NCBI RefSeq assembly: GCF_000716595.1
Contig: NZ_JNXC01000012.1
Span: 62,001 to 126,000 of the forward strand
DNA: 64,000 nt
Direction of reading: 5' to 3'
DNA from: Saccharothrix sp. NRRL B-16314
GTDB taxonomy: Bacteria; Actinomycetota; Actinomycetes; Mycobacteriales; Pseudonocardiaceae
The position numbers and the translations under genes are program-made. How positions within the stretch are numbered: the stretch's first letter is position 1; every line of letters starts with the position of its first letter. The notes beneath the pieces were generated by a model. It was not told the origin of the DNA. It worked only from the letters and a program-made list of their open reading frames with translations, and ran no database searches. Positions 8,558 through 17,335 of the stretch are shown in pieces.

Positions 8558-9805
8558 GTGTCCTTCGATCTGGTCGTGGTCGGAGTCGGCTACGTCGGGC
8601 TGCCGCTCGCGGCGGCGGCCACTGCCGCGGGTATGGCGGTGGCCGGGTACGACACCAGCCCGGACGTGGTCCGCGCGCTCACCGAGGGCCGCTCGCACGT
8701 GATGGACGTGTCGTCCACCGAGCTGCGGGCCATGCGCGCCAGGGGTTTCACCCCCACGACCGACCCTTCGGTGATCGCCGAGGCCGACGCCGTGGTCATC
8801 TGCGTGCCGACCGGTTTAGCCGCCGACGGCCGACCCGACCTGGGTTCGGTCCGCGCCGCTGCCCGGGTCGTGTCGGACCACCTGAGGCCGGGCACGCTGG
8901 TGGTCTTGGAGTCGACCAGCTTCCCCGGCACCACGGACGAAGTGCTGCGACCCGTCCTGGAGCGGCACGGGATGCTGGCGGGGGAGGACTTCCCGCTGGG
9001 CTACTCGCCTGAGCGCGTAGACCCCGGCAATCGGCTTTACGGCATCCGCAACACACCGAAGGTGGTGAGCGGGCACACGCCGTTGTGCGCGAAGCACTGC
9101 GCCACCTTCTACAGCCGGTTCGTGGACACGGTCGTGGTGGCCCGGGGCACGCGCGAGGCCGAGATGGCCAAACTGCTGGAGAACACCTACCGCTACGTGA
9201 ACATCGCGCTGGTCAACGAGATCGCCGTGTTCTGCGACCGGCTCGGGGTCGACGTGTGGGACGTGCTGCACTGCGCGGCCACCAAACCGTTCGGCTTCCA
9301 GCCGTTCACCCCCGGACCGGGCGTCGGCGGGCACTGCATCCCGATCGACCCGCGCTACCTGCTGGACAAGGCCCGCCGCGAAGGCGCCCGGCTCGGCGTG
9401 GTGGAGGCCGCGCGGCGGGTCGACTCGGCGATGCCGTCCTACGTGGTCGAACGTGCGGTGCGGCTGCTGACCCGCGAAGGCGTGCCCGTCGCCGGGGCGA
9501 GGGTCCTGCTGCTGGGGGTCTCCTACAAGGCCGATGTGCCGGACACGCGCGAGTCCGCCGCGTTCCGGATCGCCGACGAACTGGGCGCGCTCGGCGCGGT
9601 GGTCGGCTACCACGACCCGGTGGCGGGCGAGGTGCCCGCGCTGGGCCCGCCCGTCGCCGACCTCGACTCCGCGCTGCGCACGAGCGACGCCACCGTGCTG
9701 CTCGTCGCGCACAGCGGTTACGACCTGGGCCACCTGGCCAGGAGCGCGCGGCTGCTGCTCGACGTCACGGGCAGCGTGCCGGGAGGGGAGGTCATGCGCC
9801 TGTGA
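8558..9805 (+). CDS. UDP-sugar (UDP-HexNAc / UDP-glucose type) 6-dehydrogenase
   Basis: About 415 residues. A Rossmann motif VGVGYVGLPLA opens the NAD domain, the LLENTYRYVNIALVNE helix carries the conserved Lys/Asn near residue 205, and GGHCIPIDP near residue 260 holds the catalytic Cys that forms the thioester. These four-electron enzymes oxidise a nucleotide sugar to its uronic acid, here most like the WecC/WbpA (UDP-N-acetyl sugar) branch. GTG 8558 is preferred because GGAAAGG ends six bases before it; GTG 8552 is the alternative. It may feed uronic acid to cell-surface glycans or to the sugar cluster that follows (inference). Confidence 0.87.
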   Translation: MSFDLVVVGVGYVGLPLAAAATAAGMAVAGYDTSPDVVRALTEGRSHVMDVSSTELRAMRARGFTPTTDPSVIAEADAVVICVPTGLAADGRPDLGSVRAAARVVSDHLRPGTLVVLESTSFPGTTDEVLRPVLERHGMLAGEDFPLGYSPERVDPGNRLYGIRNTPKVVSGHTPLCAKHCATFYSRFVDTVVVARGTREAEMAKLLENTYRYVNIALVNEIAVFCDRLGVDVWDVLHCAATKPFGFQPFTPGPGVGGHCIPIDPRYLLDKARREGARLGVVEAARRVDSAMPSYVVERAVRLLTREGVPVAGARVLLLGVSYKADVPDTRESAAFRIADELGALGAVVGYHDPVAGEVPALGPPVADLDSALRTSDATVLLVAHSGYDLGHLARSARLLLDVTGSVPGGEVMRL

Positions 9806-9895
9806 GGTGACCCCCGGCGGGGGAGCAGGTCAGGAGACCGAAGTCGCACACCACGTTTCGCTCGAACCACCTTTCACATTGAGGAGAGTCCCCGA

Positions 9896-10438
9896 ATGGT
9901 CATGTCCACGACGGTCAAGAACGATCGGCTCAAGAAGCGCTTCGAGAAGTGGGACGTCAACGGCAACGGTCGGATCGAGAAGTCCGACTACGAGGCCGAG
10001 GCGATGCGCATCATCAAGGCGTTCGGCGAGGACAAGTCGTCGCCGCAGGCGCGGGCGCTGGTCGACGCCTACATCGCCATGTTCGAGTTCCTGGCGAGCA
10101 AGGCGGGCGTCGGTGCGGACGGCGCGATGACCGAGGACCAGTTCCTGAGCGTCGTCGAGGCGCAGGTGTTCGCCGAGGGCGACGCCGGTTTCAACCGGGT
10201 GATCCGGCCGACGGTCGCCGCGATGGTCGGCCTGTGCGACACCGATGGCGACGGCGAGGTGAGCCCGTCCGAGTTCCGCAAGTGGCTGGAGGCGATCGGG
10301 GTCGACGCCTCGTCCGCGATCGAGGCCTTCCGCACGATCGACGTCAGCGGCAACGGGACGCTGACCGTGGACGAGCTGGTGGGTGCGGTGCGCGCCTACC
10401 ACTTCGGCACCCTGGACGTGCCGCTCCTCGGTCACTGA
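9896..10438 (+). CDS. EF-hand calcium-binding protein (calerythrin-like)
   Basis: 180 residues with three good EF-hand loops, DVNGNGRIEKSDY near residue 20, DTDGDGEVSPSEF near 115 and DVSGNGTLTVDEL near 149, plus a degenerate second loop around residue 79. This pattern, one broken and three working hands, is that of calerythrin and sarcoplasmic-type actinobacterial calcium-binding proteins, which are thought to buffer or sense cytosolic Ca2+. RBS GAGGAG lies nine bases before ATG 9896. A same-sized relative lies at 50898-51440. A strong terminator follows. Confidence 0.9.
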   Translation: MVMSTTVKNDRLKKRFEKWDVNGNGRIEKSDYEAEAMRIIKAFGEDKSSPQARALVDAYIAMFEFLASKAGVGADGAMTEDQFLSVVEAQVFAEGDAGFNRVIRPTVAAMVGLCDTDGDGEVSPSEFRKWLEAIGVDASSAIEAFRTIDVSGNGTLTVDELVGAVRAYHFGTLDVPLLGH

Positions 10439-10449
10439 CCTGACGCGGA

Positions 10450-10487
10450 CGAACGGCGCTCCGGGACGATCCCCGGGGCGCCGTTCG
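10450..10487. terminator. Bidirectional terminator hairpin
   Basis: A 16-pair stem (10450-10465 with 10472-10487, one G-U pair) closed by a 6-base loop. It separates the EF-hand gene from the convergent end of the minus-strand cluster arm, so it can serve both. Confidence 0.75.
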
Positions 10488-10509
10488 GTGTTGCGGACAG
10501 GACGCGCGG

Positions 10510-10923
10510 TCAGGCGGCGGTCACGACCGCCGGGCTGAACACCACGCCCATCTCGGGCCGCAGGCCGAGTTCGGGGCCGGTGCGCGGGGTGGGGGTGCTG
10601 ATCAGGATGTTGTAGTGGTTCGGGTGGTGGCAGGCGTCGAAGCCCAGCACGGTGCCGACCAGCCCGCCGTCGCACCACACCTCGTCGCCGCGGTCGATCA
10701 CGCCCGCGTTGGCGATCTCCACGAACCCGAGGAACGCGACCCGGTCGACGCGCGCGCCGGGTGTGGTGTCGTCGTGGTCCGTGGTCACCAGTTCGTGCAC
10801 CTCGCCCCGGCGCACGCAGCGGCTCGCGAACGGTTCGAGGCTCATGCCGCGGTCGTCGCGGCGGTGCACCAGGACCTTCACCACCCGGCTGCCGACCGCC
10901 CGCTTGTCGCCGTCCTCCTGCAT
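10510..10923 (-). CDS. Unrecognised 137-residue cluster protein
   Basis: Last gene of the minus-strand arm; its ATG (10921-10923) overlaps the stop of the upstream dehydrogenase. It is soluble, with no signal peptide or membrane segment. Notable text includes EPFASRCVRRGEVHELVTTDHDD-like acidic stretches, GDEVWCDGGLVGTVLGFD and a DACHHPNHYNI segment rich in His/Cys that could bind a metal. Similar small proteins of unknown function occur beside sugar dehydrogenases in actinobacterial biosynthetic loci, so a structural or catalytic helper role in that pathway is likely (inference). Confidence 0.65.
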   Translation of the reverse strand: MQEDGDKRAVGSRVVKVLVHRRDDRGMSLEPFASRCVRRGEVHELVTTDHDDTTPGARVDRVAFLGFVEIANAGVIDRGDEVWCDGGLVGTVLGFDACHHPNHYNILISTPTPRTGPELGLRPEMGVVFSPAVVTAA

Positions 10924-11822
10924 CACGCGCCCTCTCGTCGGTATGCCTCGTCCACCAGGTCCAACGCGGCCAGGCCGCCGTCCCGCCACGCCGGGCCCAG
11001 TGCCACGGCGCGCCCGAAGTCGTGCAGCACGCCGGTGTACTCGTGCCACAGCGAGCCTTTGAACTCGTCGAAGCCCGCGAGCATGTCCCCCCTCAGCACG
11101 GTCCCGTCGGTGAGCCGGACCGTCACGTCCTTCGTCTCGCCGGGGTGCGACCAGTCCAGCTCCACCACCGCCGGCCCGGTGCCGCGCACGTGCAGGACGG
11201 CGTGCCGGTCGACGCCCGCGGTGCGGGTGATCCGGACCGACTCCAGCGTCAGCTCGCCGAGGAACATGCGGACCAGGTCCAGCGCGTTCGGCCCGTTGTC
11301 GGCGACGCACCCGCCGCCGGACCGCGCCGGGTCGAGGTACCAGCGGTCGCGGCCGACGTGCTCCTCGATCCGCTCCAGGTAGCGCACGGTCAGCTCGGCG
11401 ATCGGCGGGCCTCCCGTCAGCTTGTCCCGCAGCGCCAGCACGTTCGCGTTGTACCGGCGGTGGAACGCGGTGAACAGCGCGACCTCCCGCGTGCGGGCCG
11501 CTTCGGCCACCGCCAGGCCGTCCCGCAGCGTGGTGGCCAGGGGTTTCTCCACGCACACCGGGAGCCCGCACGCGATGGCGTCCGACGCGACACCCGCGTG
11601 GACGTCGTTCGGGGCCGTCACGACCACCGCGTCCACGCCGCCCGCGTCGAGCATCGCCCGGTGCGACCGGTACACCGGGACGCGGTGACCGGCCGTCGCG
11701 CGCTCGTCCGGATCGCACACGGCGGCCAGCTCGAAGCTCGGGGAGGAGGCGATCGCGGCCAGGTAGAACCGGGAGATCACCCCCAGCCCCACCACGCCCA
11801 ACCGGATCACGTCGGGCGTCAT
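10923..11822 (-). CDS. Gfo/Idh/MocA family NAD(P)-dependent dehydrogenase (A)
   Basis: 299 residues. The N-terminal Rossmann fold reads LGVVGLGVISRFYLAAI, and CVEKPLATT near residue 91 is the family EKP motif whose Lys is catalytic. The C-terminal alpha/beta domain has the GGGCVADNGPNALDLVRMFLGEL stretch with the usual catalytic His replaced by Asn, which is worth noting. Members oxidise a sugar or cyclitol hydroxyl to a ketone. Start and stop both overlap neighbours by four bases, giving strict co-translation. With the aminotransferases across the divergent promoter it could produce a keto-sugar for amination. Confidence 0.85.
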   Translation of the reverse strand: MTPDVIRLGVVGLGVISRFYLAAIASSPSFELAAVCDPDERATAGHRVPVYRSHRAMLDAGGVDAVVVTAPNDVHAGVASDAIACGLPVCVEKPLATTLRDGLAVAEAARTREVALFTAFHRRYNANVLALRDKLTGGPPIAELTVRYLERIEEHVGRDRWYLDPARSGGGCVADNGPNALDLVRMFLGELTLESVRITRTAGVDRHAVLHVRGTGPAVVELDWSHPGETKDVTVRLTDGTVLRGDMLAGFDEFKGSLWHEYTGVLHDFGRAVALGPAWRDGGLAALDLVDEAYRREGA

Positions 11823-12871
11823 CCGGCCTCCCGCAGCTCAGGCGCGACCGCGCGCAGCTCCTCGTACAGCTCCGTCGGCACGGGCACGCCGTGCGCCCGC
11901 CGCCACCGCGCCCGTTCACCCTCGTGCCACCCCGGGTACGTCACCGCTTCCCGCGGGTCGACCGGCAGCGCGCCCACGACCGCCCCGAACAGGGCCGACG
12001 CGTCGTCGGCGAACCCGGACCGCAGGGCCGACGGCGCGAACGCCAACGCCGTCACGCCGATGTCGTCGTCCTGCGACACCGACGACGTCGGCCCGGTCGC
12101 CGCACCGGGCACCAGCGCGGCCAGCACCTCGACCAGCAGGCCGAGCCCGAAACCCTTGTACGCGCCCGTTTCCGGCGCACCGCCCAGCCACAGCAGGTGG
12201 CCGTCACCCCGGTCGAACGCGGCCGGATCGGTCACCGGCGTCCCGTCGTCCGCGGCCAGCCACCCGGGCGGGACCTCCTCGCCGGCACGGGCCGCCGCCC
12301 GCACCCGGCCCGTCGGCACCACCGTCGTGCTCATGTCCAGCACGAACGGCGGCCGGTCACCCGCCGGGCACGCCAACGCCAGCGGGTTCGTGCCCAGCAT
12401 CGGCTCCCGACCGCCCGGCGGCCGGGCGATCCGCTGCCCGCCGCAGTTCGAGGCGATCAGCCCCACCATGCCGTGCGCCGCCGCCCGTGCCGCGTGGTGC
12501 CCGGCGCACCCGATGTGCGTCGCACCGCGCAACGTGACCATGCCGATCCCGTACCGCGCGGCCCGTGCCGCGGCCAGTTCCATCGCCTGCGAGGCCGACC
12601 AGAGCCCCAACGCCTTCCGCGCGTCGGCCAGCACGGACGCGCCGAGGTCGGCGATCACCGCCATGTCGGCGGCCGGGTCCGTGCGGCCCGAGTCGAACAG
12701 CGGCAGGTACAGCCTGGTCAGGTTCACCAGGCCGTGCGTGCTCATCCCCGTCAGGTCGCCGTGGCACAGCGCCTCCGCGGCCACCGCGGCCCGGTCGGGT
12801 GGCATGCCGCGCTCCCGGAAGGCACCGGTGACGGTGGCCAGCAGGGTCGGATAGGGCACCAGCACGGTCAT
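11819..12871 (-). CDS. Malate/L-lactate/ureidoglycolate dehydrogenase family (Ldh_2) oxidoreductase
   Basis: 350 residues. The family markers are DLTGMSTHGLVNLTRL near residue 40 (catalytic His in STHG), ATHIGCAGHHAARAA near 118, and TNPLALACP followed by FVLDMSTTVV near 160-180. The family oxidises 2-hydroxy acids with NAD(P) using a fold unlike normal LDH; some members reduce cyclic imines or act on sugar acids. Overlaps by four bases at both ends. In this setting it probably oxidises a hydroxy-acid intermediate (inference). Confidence 0.85.
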   Translation of the reverse strand: MTVLVPYPTLLATVTGAFRERGMPPDRAAVAAEALCHGDLTGMSTHGLVNLTRLYLPLFDSGRTDPAADMAVIADLGASVLADARKALGLWSASQAMELAAARAARYGIGMVTLRGATHIGCAGHHAARAAAHGMVGLIASNCGGQRIARPPGGREPMLGTNPLALACPAGDRPPFVLDMSTTVVPTGRVRAAARAGEEVPPGWLAADDGTPVTDPAAFDRGDGHLLWLGGAPETGAYKGFGLGLLVEVLAALVPGAATGPTSSVSQDDDIGVTALAFAPSALRSGFADDASALFGAVVGALPVDPREAVTYPGWHEGERARWRRAHGVPVPTELYEELRAVAPELREAG

Positions 12872-14103
12872 GATCCTCCGTTCCGCGCGAACCGCACGAC
12901 GATGTCCCGCACCACGTCGGTGAACCGGTCGAGGTCGGCGACGTCGGCGTGCTCGCCGCGCGCGTGGGCGTTGTTGGCGTCCAGTGATCCGGGGCCGAGG
13001 ACGGCGGTCCGCGCGCCGGGCACGTCGGCGAGCCAGATCGCGTCACAGGTGAACGCAGGCTCGTGCGCCGGCCAGCGCGGGACCACGCCGTCCAGCAGCG
13101 GCACGTCCTGGGGTGGCAGCGCGGGAAGGCCGCGTTTGCGCCACTCCAGCCGGGTGATGGCGGCGGCGTCGACGGCGGTGCGGTGGAACGGCGGCACACC
13201 GCTGAACCGGGCGGTGAACTCGGCCAGCCCGTCGCGCAGGGCCGCGTCCAGCGCCACGGCCAGCACCCGCGCGGACGCGGTGTTGGCGTAGGACAGGTTC
13301 AGCAGCAGTTCGCCGCTCCCGTACACGCGGTTGTGCATGCGGCCGGTGTGCAGGCCCGCGACGCACACCTGCCCGTCGGGCACCCGCCCGGCGAGCGCGC
13401 CGGCGACGTGCTGGGCGAGGAAACCGAGGAGCACCGTCGCGTTGTGCCCGGCGTGCGGCCGGTCGTCGATCGCGTCCTCGCCGCGCACCCGGACGCACGC
13501 CGTCATCGCCGCGGTGGACCGGGGCAGGTAGCGCAGGTCGGTCGGCTCGCAGAACACGTTGAGGCTGCCGTGGTACCCGGCCTCGACCAGCGGGCGGGTG
13601 CCGAACACGCCCATCGCGCCGCCCTCTTCGCCGGACACCGCCTGGACCAGCACGCTCACGTCCCGCCCGACCGCCGGATCGGCCAGCGCGGCGCGGATGC
13701 CCGCCAGCAGCGCCACCGCCGGGCCCTTGGCGTCGATCGCGCCGCGGCCGTGGAACCGGACGCCGTCGAACCCGGCCGGTTCGAACGGCGCGACGGTGTC
13801 CAGGTGCACGTTGAACATCACCGTCGGCCCGGTGTCGCCCACGCGCAGCACCAGGCTCGGCTGCCGTTCCAGGAAGTCCGGGTCCTCGGCGATCGCCTCG
13901 CGCACGACGGCGGGCACGTCGTGCCGCAGCACGTCCTCCTCCCGCGCCGCACCGAGGTGGACGGTCCGCATCCCGAAGTCCTCGCCGGCTTCCGAGTACG
14001 CGTGGACCGCGTCCCACAGGCGGACTTCGGCGGTCGTCTCCAACGGTCCGGCGGTCGGCAGGGCGAGCAGCCTCAGCAGCAGGTCCCGGTCCTCGCCGAT
14101 CAC
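12868..14103 (-). CDS. M20 family metallohydrolase (ArgE/DapE/CPG2-like)
   Basis: 411 residues from GTG 14103, chosen for GGAG seven bases upstream; the frame remains open to 14316 but that part is antisense-like text. Metal-site motifs are present: VMFNVHLDTVAPF (His and Asp), GRGAIDAKG (bridging Asp) and VSGEEGGAMG (Glu base plus ligand). M20 enzymes use two zinc ions to cut amide bonds, typically removing an acyl or amino-acid group. In this cluster it may remove a carrier or protecting acyl group from an amine made by the DegT enzymes (inference). Confidence 0.85.
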   Translation of the reverse strand: MIGEDRDLLLRLLALPTAGPLETTAEVRLWDAVHAYSEAGEDFGMRTVHLGAAREEDVLRHDVPAVVREAIAEDPDFLERQPSLVLRVGDTGPTVMFNVHLDTVAPFEPAGFDGVRFHGRGAIDAKGPAVALLAGIRAALADPAVGRDVSVLVQAVSGEEGGAMGVFGTRPLVEAGYHGSLNVFCEPTDLRYLPRSTAAMTACVRVRGEDAIDDRPHAGHNATVLLGFLAQHVAGALAGRVPDGQVCVAGLHTGRMHNRVYGSGELLLNLSYANTASARVLAVALDAALRDGLAEFTARFSGVPPFHRTAVDAAAITRLEWRKRGLPALPPQDVPLLDGVVPRWPAHEPAFTCDAIWLADVPGARTAVLGPGSLDANNAHARGEHADVADLDRFTDVVRDIVVRFARNGGS

Positions 14104-14116
14104 CTCGCGACTCCGA

Positions 14117-14935
14117 TCACCGCACCAGCTCGGCCATCGCCCGACCGGCCGCGACGAACGCGAACGCCGAGTCGGGGGCGAGCGCGCCGGACGCGTGCGG
14201 CAGCAGCGACACGTGCGGTTCGAGCGACCACGCGCCCCGGTACCCGGTGGCGCGCAGGAGTTCCACGCAGTCCGCGACCCGTGCCGAACCGCAGCCGGGC
14301 AGCACGAACCGGTCACCGGCGGCGTCCTTGACGTGGACGTGCTCGACGTGCGCGACGATCTCCCGCAGCATCGCGTACCCGTCGTAGCCGTGCGCGACGC
14401 CGTTGCCGGTGTCGAACAGCAGCTTCAACGCCGGGCTGTCCACCGCCGCGAGCAGGTCCAGGGCGCGCTCCGCGCTCATCGAGGCCCAGCCGGAGCAGTT
14501 CTCGTGCAGCAGCACGACACCGGCCACGGCGGCGCGCTCGGCGAGGATCGACACCCGCGTGATCACCCGGTCGCGCCACCGCCGCTCGGACAGGCCCGCG
14601 TTCGGGTACGACATGATCCGCACGTACCGGGTGTCCAGCTCTGCGCACCGGCGCAGCAGCACGTCCAGCTCGGCCAGGTCCTCGTCGAACGGTGTGACGA
14701 CCGGTCGCGCCCAGCCGCCGATCCGCGACGCCAGGCACACCACCCGCACGTCGCACGCGGCCAGCGACTTCGCCACCACGGCGAACTCGGCGTCGTCCAG
14801 GTCCGCCACCGCGCGCCCGTCGACCGTGCGCAGCTCCATGTGCGACCAGCCCAGCTCGGCGAGCACCGCCAGCTGGCCGGCCAGGTCCGGCGCCGCCTCG
14901 TCGGTGATGCCGGCCAGCACGGGATCAGCGGACAT
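14117..14935 (-). CDS. Sugar phosphate isomerase/epimerase (xylose-isomerase-like TIM barrel)
   Basis: 272 residues from ATG 14935. The AP-endonuclease-2 fold is marked by GWSHMELRTVDGR near residue 30, VLLHENCSGWAS near residue 144 with the metal Glu, LLFDTGNGVAHGYD with Asp, HVEHVHVKDAAG with His/Asp, and SLEPHVSLLPH. These supply the divalent metal site of IolE/IolI and related isomerases that handle keto-sugars and inososes. Begins inside the 3' end of the next gene, overlapping by 11 bases. Together with the Gfo enzymes it points to cyclitol or keto-sugar chemistry. Confidence 0.82.
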   Translation of the reverse strand: MSADPVLAGITDEAAPDLAGQLAVLAELGWSHMELRTVDGRAVADLDDAEFAVVAKSLAACDVRVVCLASRIGGWARPVVTPFDEDLAELDVLLRRCAELDTRYVRIMSYPNAGLSERRWRDRVITRVSILAERAAVAGVVLLHENCSGWASMSAERALDLLAAVDSPALKLLFDTGNGVAHGYDGYAMLREIVAHVEHVHVKDAAGDRFVLPGCGSARVADCVELLRATGYRGAWSLEPHVSLLPHASGALAPDSAFAFVAAGRAMAELVR

Positions 14936-15962
14936 TCGCGGCCACCGGGCCGGGCGACGCCTCACCGCGCGCGGCGGGGATCACCGGCTCGGCGCAGATG
15001 TTCTTCGCCACCGACAGCAGCTGCACCACGTCCGTGGCGAACGCGAAACCGCGCGCGTGCTGGTCACCGCCGGCGTGGAAGAGCCGGTAGGCGCGGATCA
15101 TCCACTCGGTGAGCGAGTCGTCCCGCAGCACCTCGTGCTCGCTGCGCCCGTTGACCGTCACGGTGAGCTGCGAGTGGTCGTCGTCGTCGCTCACCGCGTA
15201 GTGGCCGACCGCGCTGCCCCGCTCGAACTCGACCGTGATCCGGCGCTCCCGCACCGGTGACGTCAGGTCCGAGCCGATCTCCGTGCGCACACCGCTGTTG
15301 TGCCGCAGGCCGATCCGCGCGCCGCCCATCCGCGGCACCACCACGTCGCCCACGGTCAGGTCGCACCCGGCGGCGTGCGTGACGCGGGCGCTGCCCGCGA
15401 GCCGCAGCGCCAGGGCCACGCCGTGCGGCAGCTCGACGTCGAACGCGGTGAGGTGGCTCGGCCTCGTCAGCGAACGGCGGAACCGCGGCTTGTTCTGCAC
15501 GATCGAGATCGACTTCGGCTCGCCGAGCGTGCCGCCGCGGATCAGCTCCGTCAGCCGCACGGTGAGCGAGCTGGTCAGCCACGGTTCCACGACCGCGATC
15601 CGCAGGGCGTGCTTGCGGCGCAACCTGGTCAGCCTGGCCAGATCGTCGGTGTCGGCGGCGAGCGGCTTCTCCGAGATCACGTTCCGGAAGCCGCGCTCGG
15701 CCAGCTCGGCCATCACCTCGGCGCGCGTGGTCGGCGGTGTGCACACGTGCGCCACCGTGTCGGCCGGGTCGAGCAGCGCGGCGGCCTCGGCGATGCTGCC
15801 CACCATCGCCAGGCCGGGCCGTTCCGCCGGCAGCCGCCTCGGGTCGCACGCCACGATCTGCCGGTCGTCGAACAGCTGCCGGACCGAGGTCCGCGCCCTG
15901 GCCAGTACCGGCAGGTGCAGTTCCGCCCCGGCCCGGCCCAACCCCACGACGAGTGTCCGCAC
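14925..15962 (-). CDS. Gfo/Idh/MocA family dehydrogenase (B), first gene of the minus arm
   Basis: 345 residues from GTG 15962. The NAD motif is LVVGLGRAGAELHLPVL and the family EKP motif is ISEKPLAADT. The C-terminal half has FDVELPHGVALALRLAG where His is a good catalytic candidate. An ATG at 16004 is also in frame, but the extra 14 codons have low GC third positions and no ribosome site. It is a different member from the one at 10923-11822, so the pathway probably has two separate hydroxyl oxidations or a reduction/oxidation pair. Transcribed divergently from the aminotransferase gene. Confidence 0.82.
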   Translation of the reverse strand: MRTLVVGLGRAGAELHLPVLARARTSVRQLFDDRQIVACDPRRLPAERPGLAMVGSIAEAAALLDPADTVAHVCTPPTTRAEVMAELAERGFRNVISEKPLAADTDDLARLTRLRRKHALRIAVVEPWLTSSLTVRLTELIRGGTLGEPKSISIVQNKPRFRRSLTRPSHLTAFDVELPHGVALALRLAGSARVTHAAGCDLTVGDVVVPRMGGARIGLRHNSGVRTEIGSDLTSPVRERRITVEFERGSAVGHYAVSDDDDHSQLTVTVNGRSEHEVLRDDSLTEWMIRAYRLFHAGGDQHARGFAFATDVVQLLSVAKNICAEPVIPAARGEASPGPVAANVR

Positions 15963-16186
15963 TATTTGAGCCCTGTCTCTTGTCTCGTCCGGTATCGAAG
16001 GCATCGGGAATGAGCGATCGCAATGAGGTGTTCGGTGCCGACGTTGTCCGACGCGGGTGGGGCTGTCAACTCGGGGTCGGCGAGTTGACCAGGAAGAGTG
16101 AACTCGCCCGTGCTCGGGAGTTCGGCCTGCCGCCTGCCATACGCTCGCTGCCGGAAGCGGTGATCGCGGAGGTGAGTGCGCTGACC
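15963..16186. promoter_or_regulatory. Divergent promoter region of the biosynthetic cluster
   Basis: About 220 bases with visibly lower GC than the flanking genes, lying between the heads of the two operon arms. It must carry both promoters. A perfect anti-SD match, GGAGGTGA, at 16168-16175 precedes the aminotransferase start. No convincing -35/-10 pair or operator repeat could be fixed by eye. Confidence 0.5.
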
Positions 16187-17335
16187 GTGCCATTCTTCAC
16201 GCAATCGGCGACATTTTCGGAATTGTGGCCGATGATGCGTGGGCACATTGTCGAAGTGGTCGAGAACGGCAAGTTCTCGCACGGGCGAAAAGTCCTCGAA
16301 CTGGAAGGCGCGCTGGCCGCGTACACCGGTGCCGCGCACGTGATCGGGGTGAACAGCGGCACCGACGCGTTGGTCCTGCTGCTGCGCGCGTGCGGGCTGC
16401 GCACCGGTGACGAGGTGGTGGTGCCGGCGTTCTCGTTCATCGCGTCGGCGTCCTCGGTGGTGCTCGCGGGCGGGCGGCCGGTGTTCGCCGACGTCGAGCC
16501 GGACGGCTACGGGCTCGACCCCGGCTCCGTCGCCGCCGTCGCAGGGCCGCGCACCCGGTTCGTGATGCCCGTGCACCTGTTCCACCACCTCGCGGACATG
16601 ACCGGGCTGGGCGAGGTGGCACGCCGACTCGGCCTGACCGTGGTGGAGGACAGCGCCGAGGCGATCGGCATGCGCTACGACGGCGTGCACGCGGGCCTGC
16701 TCGGCGCCGGGGGAGTGCTGTCGTTCTTCCCCACCAAGACCCTCGGCGCGCTCGGCGACGCGGGCGCGGTCGTCACGAACGACCCCGACGTCGCCGAGGC
16801 GGTGAGCGCGCTGCGCCACCACGGGCGGTTCGGCCGCACGATCGACAACTTCCCGGGCATCGCCACCACCACCGACCTGGTCGGGGTGAACAGCAAGATG
16901 GACGACGTCCAGGCCGCCGTGCTGCTGGCCAAGCTGGGTCGGCTGGAAGCGGACATCCGGCGGCGGGCGGTGCTGGCCGGGCGGTACGCGGAGGCGCTGG
17001 CCGGTGTCCCCGGCGTGCGGAAGCTGCCGTCGGTGGTGACGCGCCGGGGCAGCGTGCGCGGCGTCTTCTACGTGTACGTGGTCGAAGTGGACCGGCGGGA
17101 CGAGCTGGCGGCGCACCTGGCCGGGCTCGGTGTCGGCACGGAGACCTACTACCCGGTGCCGCTGCACCTCCAGCCGTGCTTCGCCGACCTCGGCCACCGG
17201 CCCGGCGACTTCCCCCACGCGGAGGCGGCGTGCCGTCGCACGCTCGCGTTGCCGCTCTACCCGGACCTGCCGCTCCGTGACGTGGACCGGGTGTGCGACG
17301 CGATCCGCTCCTTCTACCTCGGGCGGCGCGCGTGA
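16187..17335 (+). CDS. DegT/DnrJ/EryC1 PLP-dependent aminotransferase (A)
   Basis: 382 residues from GTG 16187, which gives the family opening VPFFTQSATF; ATG 16010 is in frame but its codons have poor GC3 and it would leave only five bases to the divergent gene. Substrate and cofactor motifs include GVNSGTDALVLLL, EDSAEAIGM and SFFPTKTLGALGDAG, in which Lys is the PLP Schiff base. These enzymes aminate keto-sugars or keto-cyclitols (as StsC, DesI, NtdA do). The expected acceptor is the product of the Gfo dehydrogenases. Its stop overlaps the next start (GTGA). Confidence 0.85.
   Translation: MPFFTQSATFSELWPMMRGHIVEVVENGKFSHGRKVLELEGALAAYTGAAHVIGVNSGTDALVLLLRACGLRTGDEVVVPAFSFIASASSVVLAGGRPVFADVEPDGYGLDPGSVAAVAGPRTRFVMPVHLFHHLADMTGLGEVARRLGLTVVEDSAEAIGMRYDGVHAGLLGAGGVLSFFPTKTLGALGDAGAVVTNDPDVAEAVSALRHHGRFGRTIDNFPGIATTTDLVGVNSKMDDVQAAVLLAKLGRLEADIRRRAVLAGRYAEALAGVPGVRKLPSVVTRRGSVRGVFYVYVVEVDRRDELAAHLAGLGVGTETYYPVPLHLQPCFADLGHRPGDFPHAEAACRRTLALPLYPDLPLRDVDRVCDAIRSFYLGRRA

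Noticed and set aside
16010..16186. ATG 16010 as aminotransferase start
   Set aside because: Low GC at third positions, no RBS, only five bases from the alternative divergent start, and family length fits GTG 16187 better. Not fully excluded.
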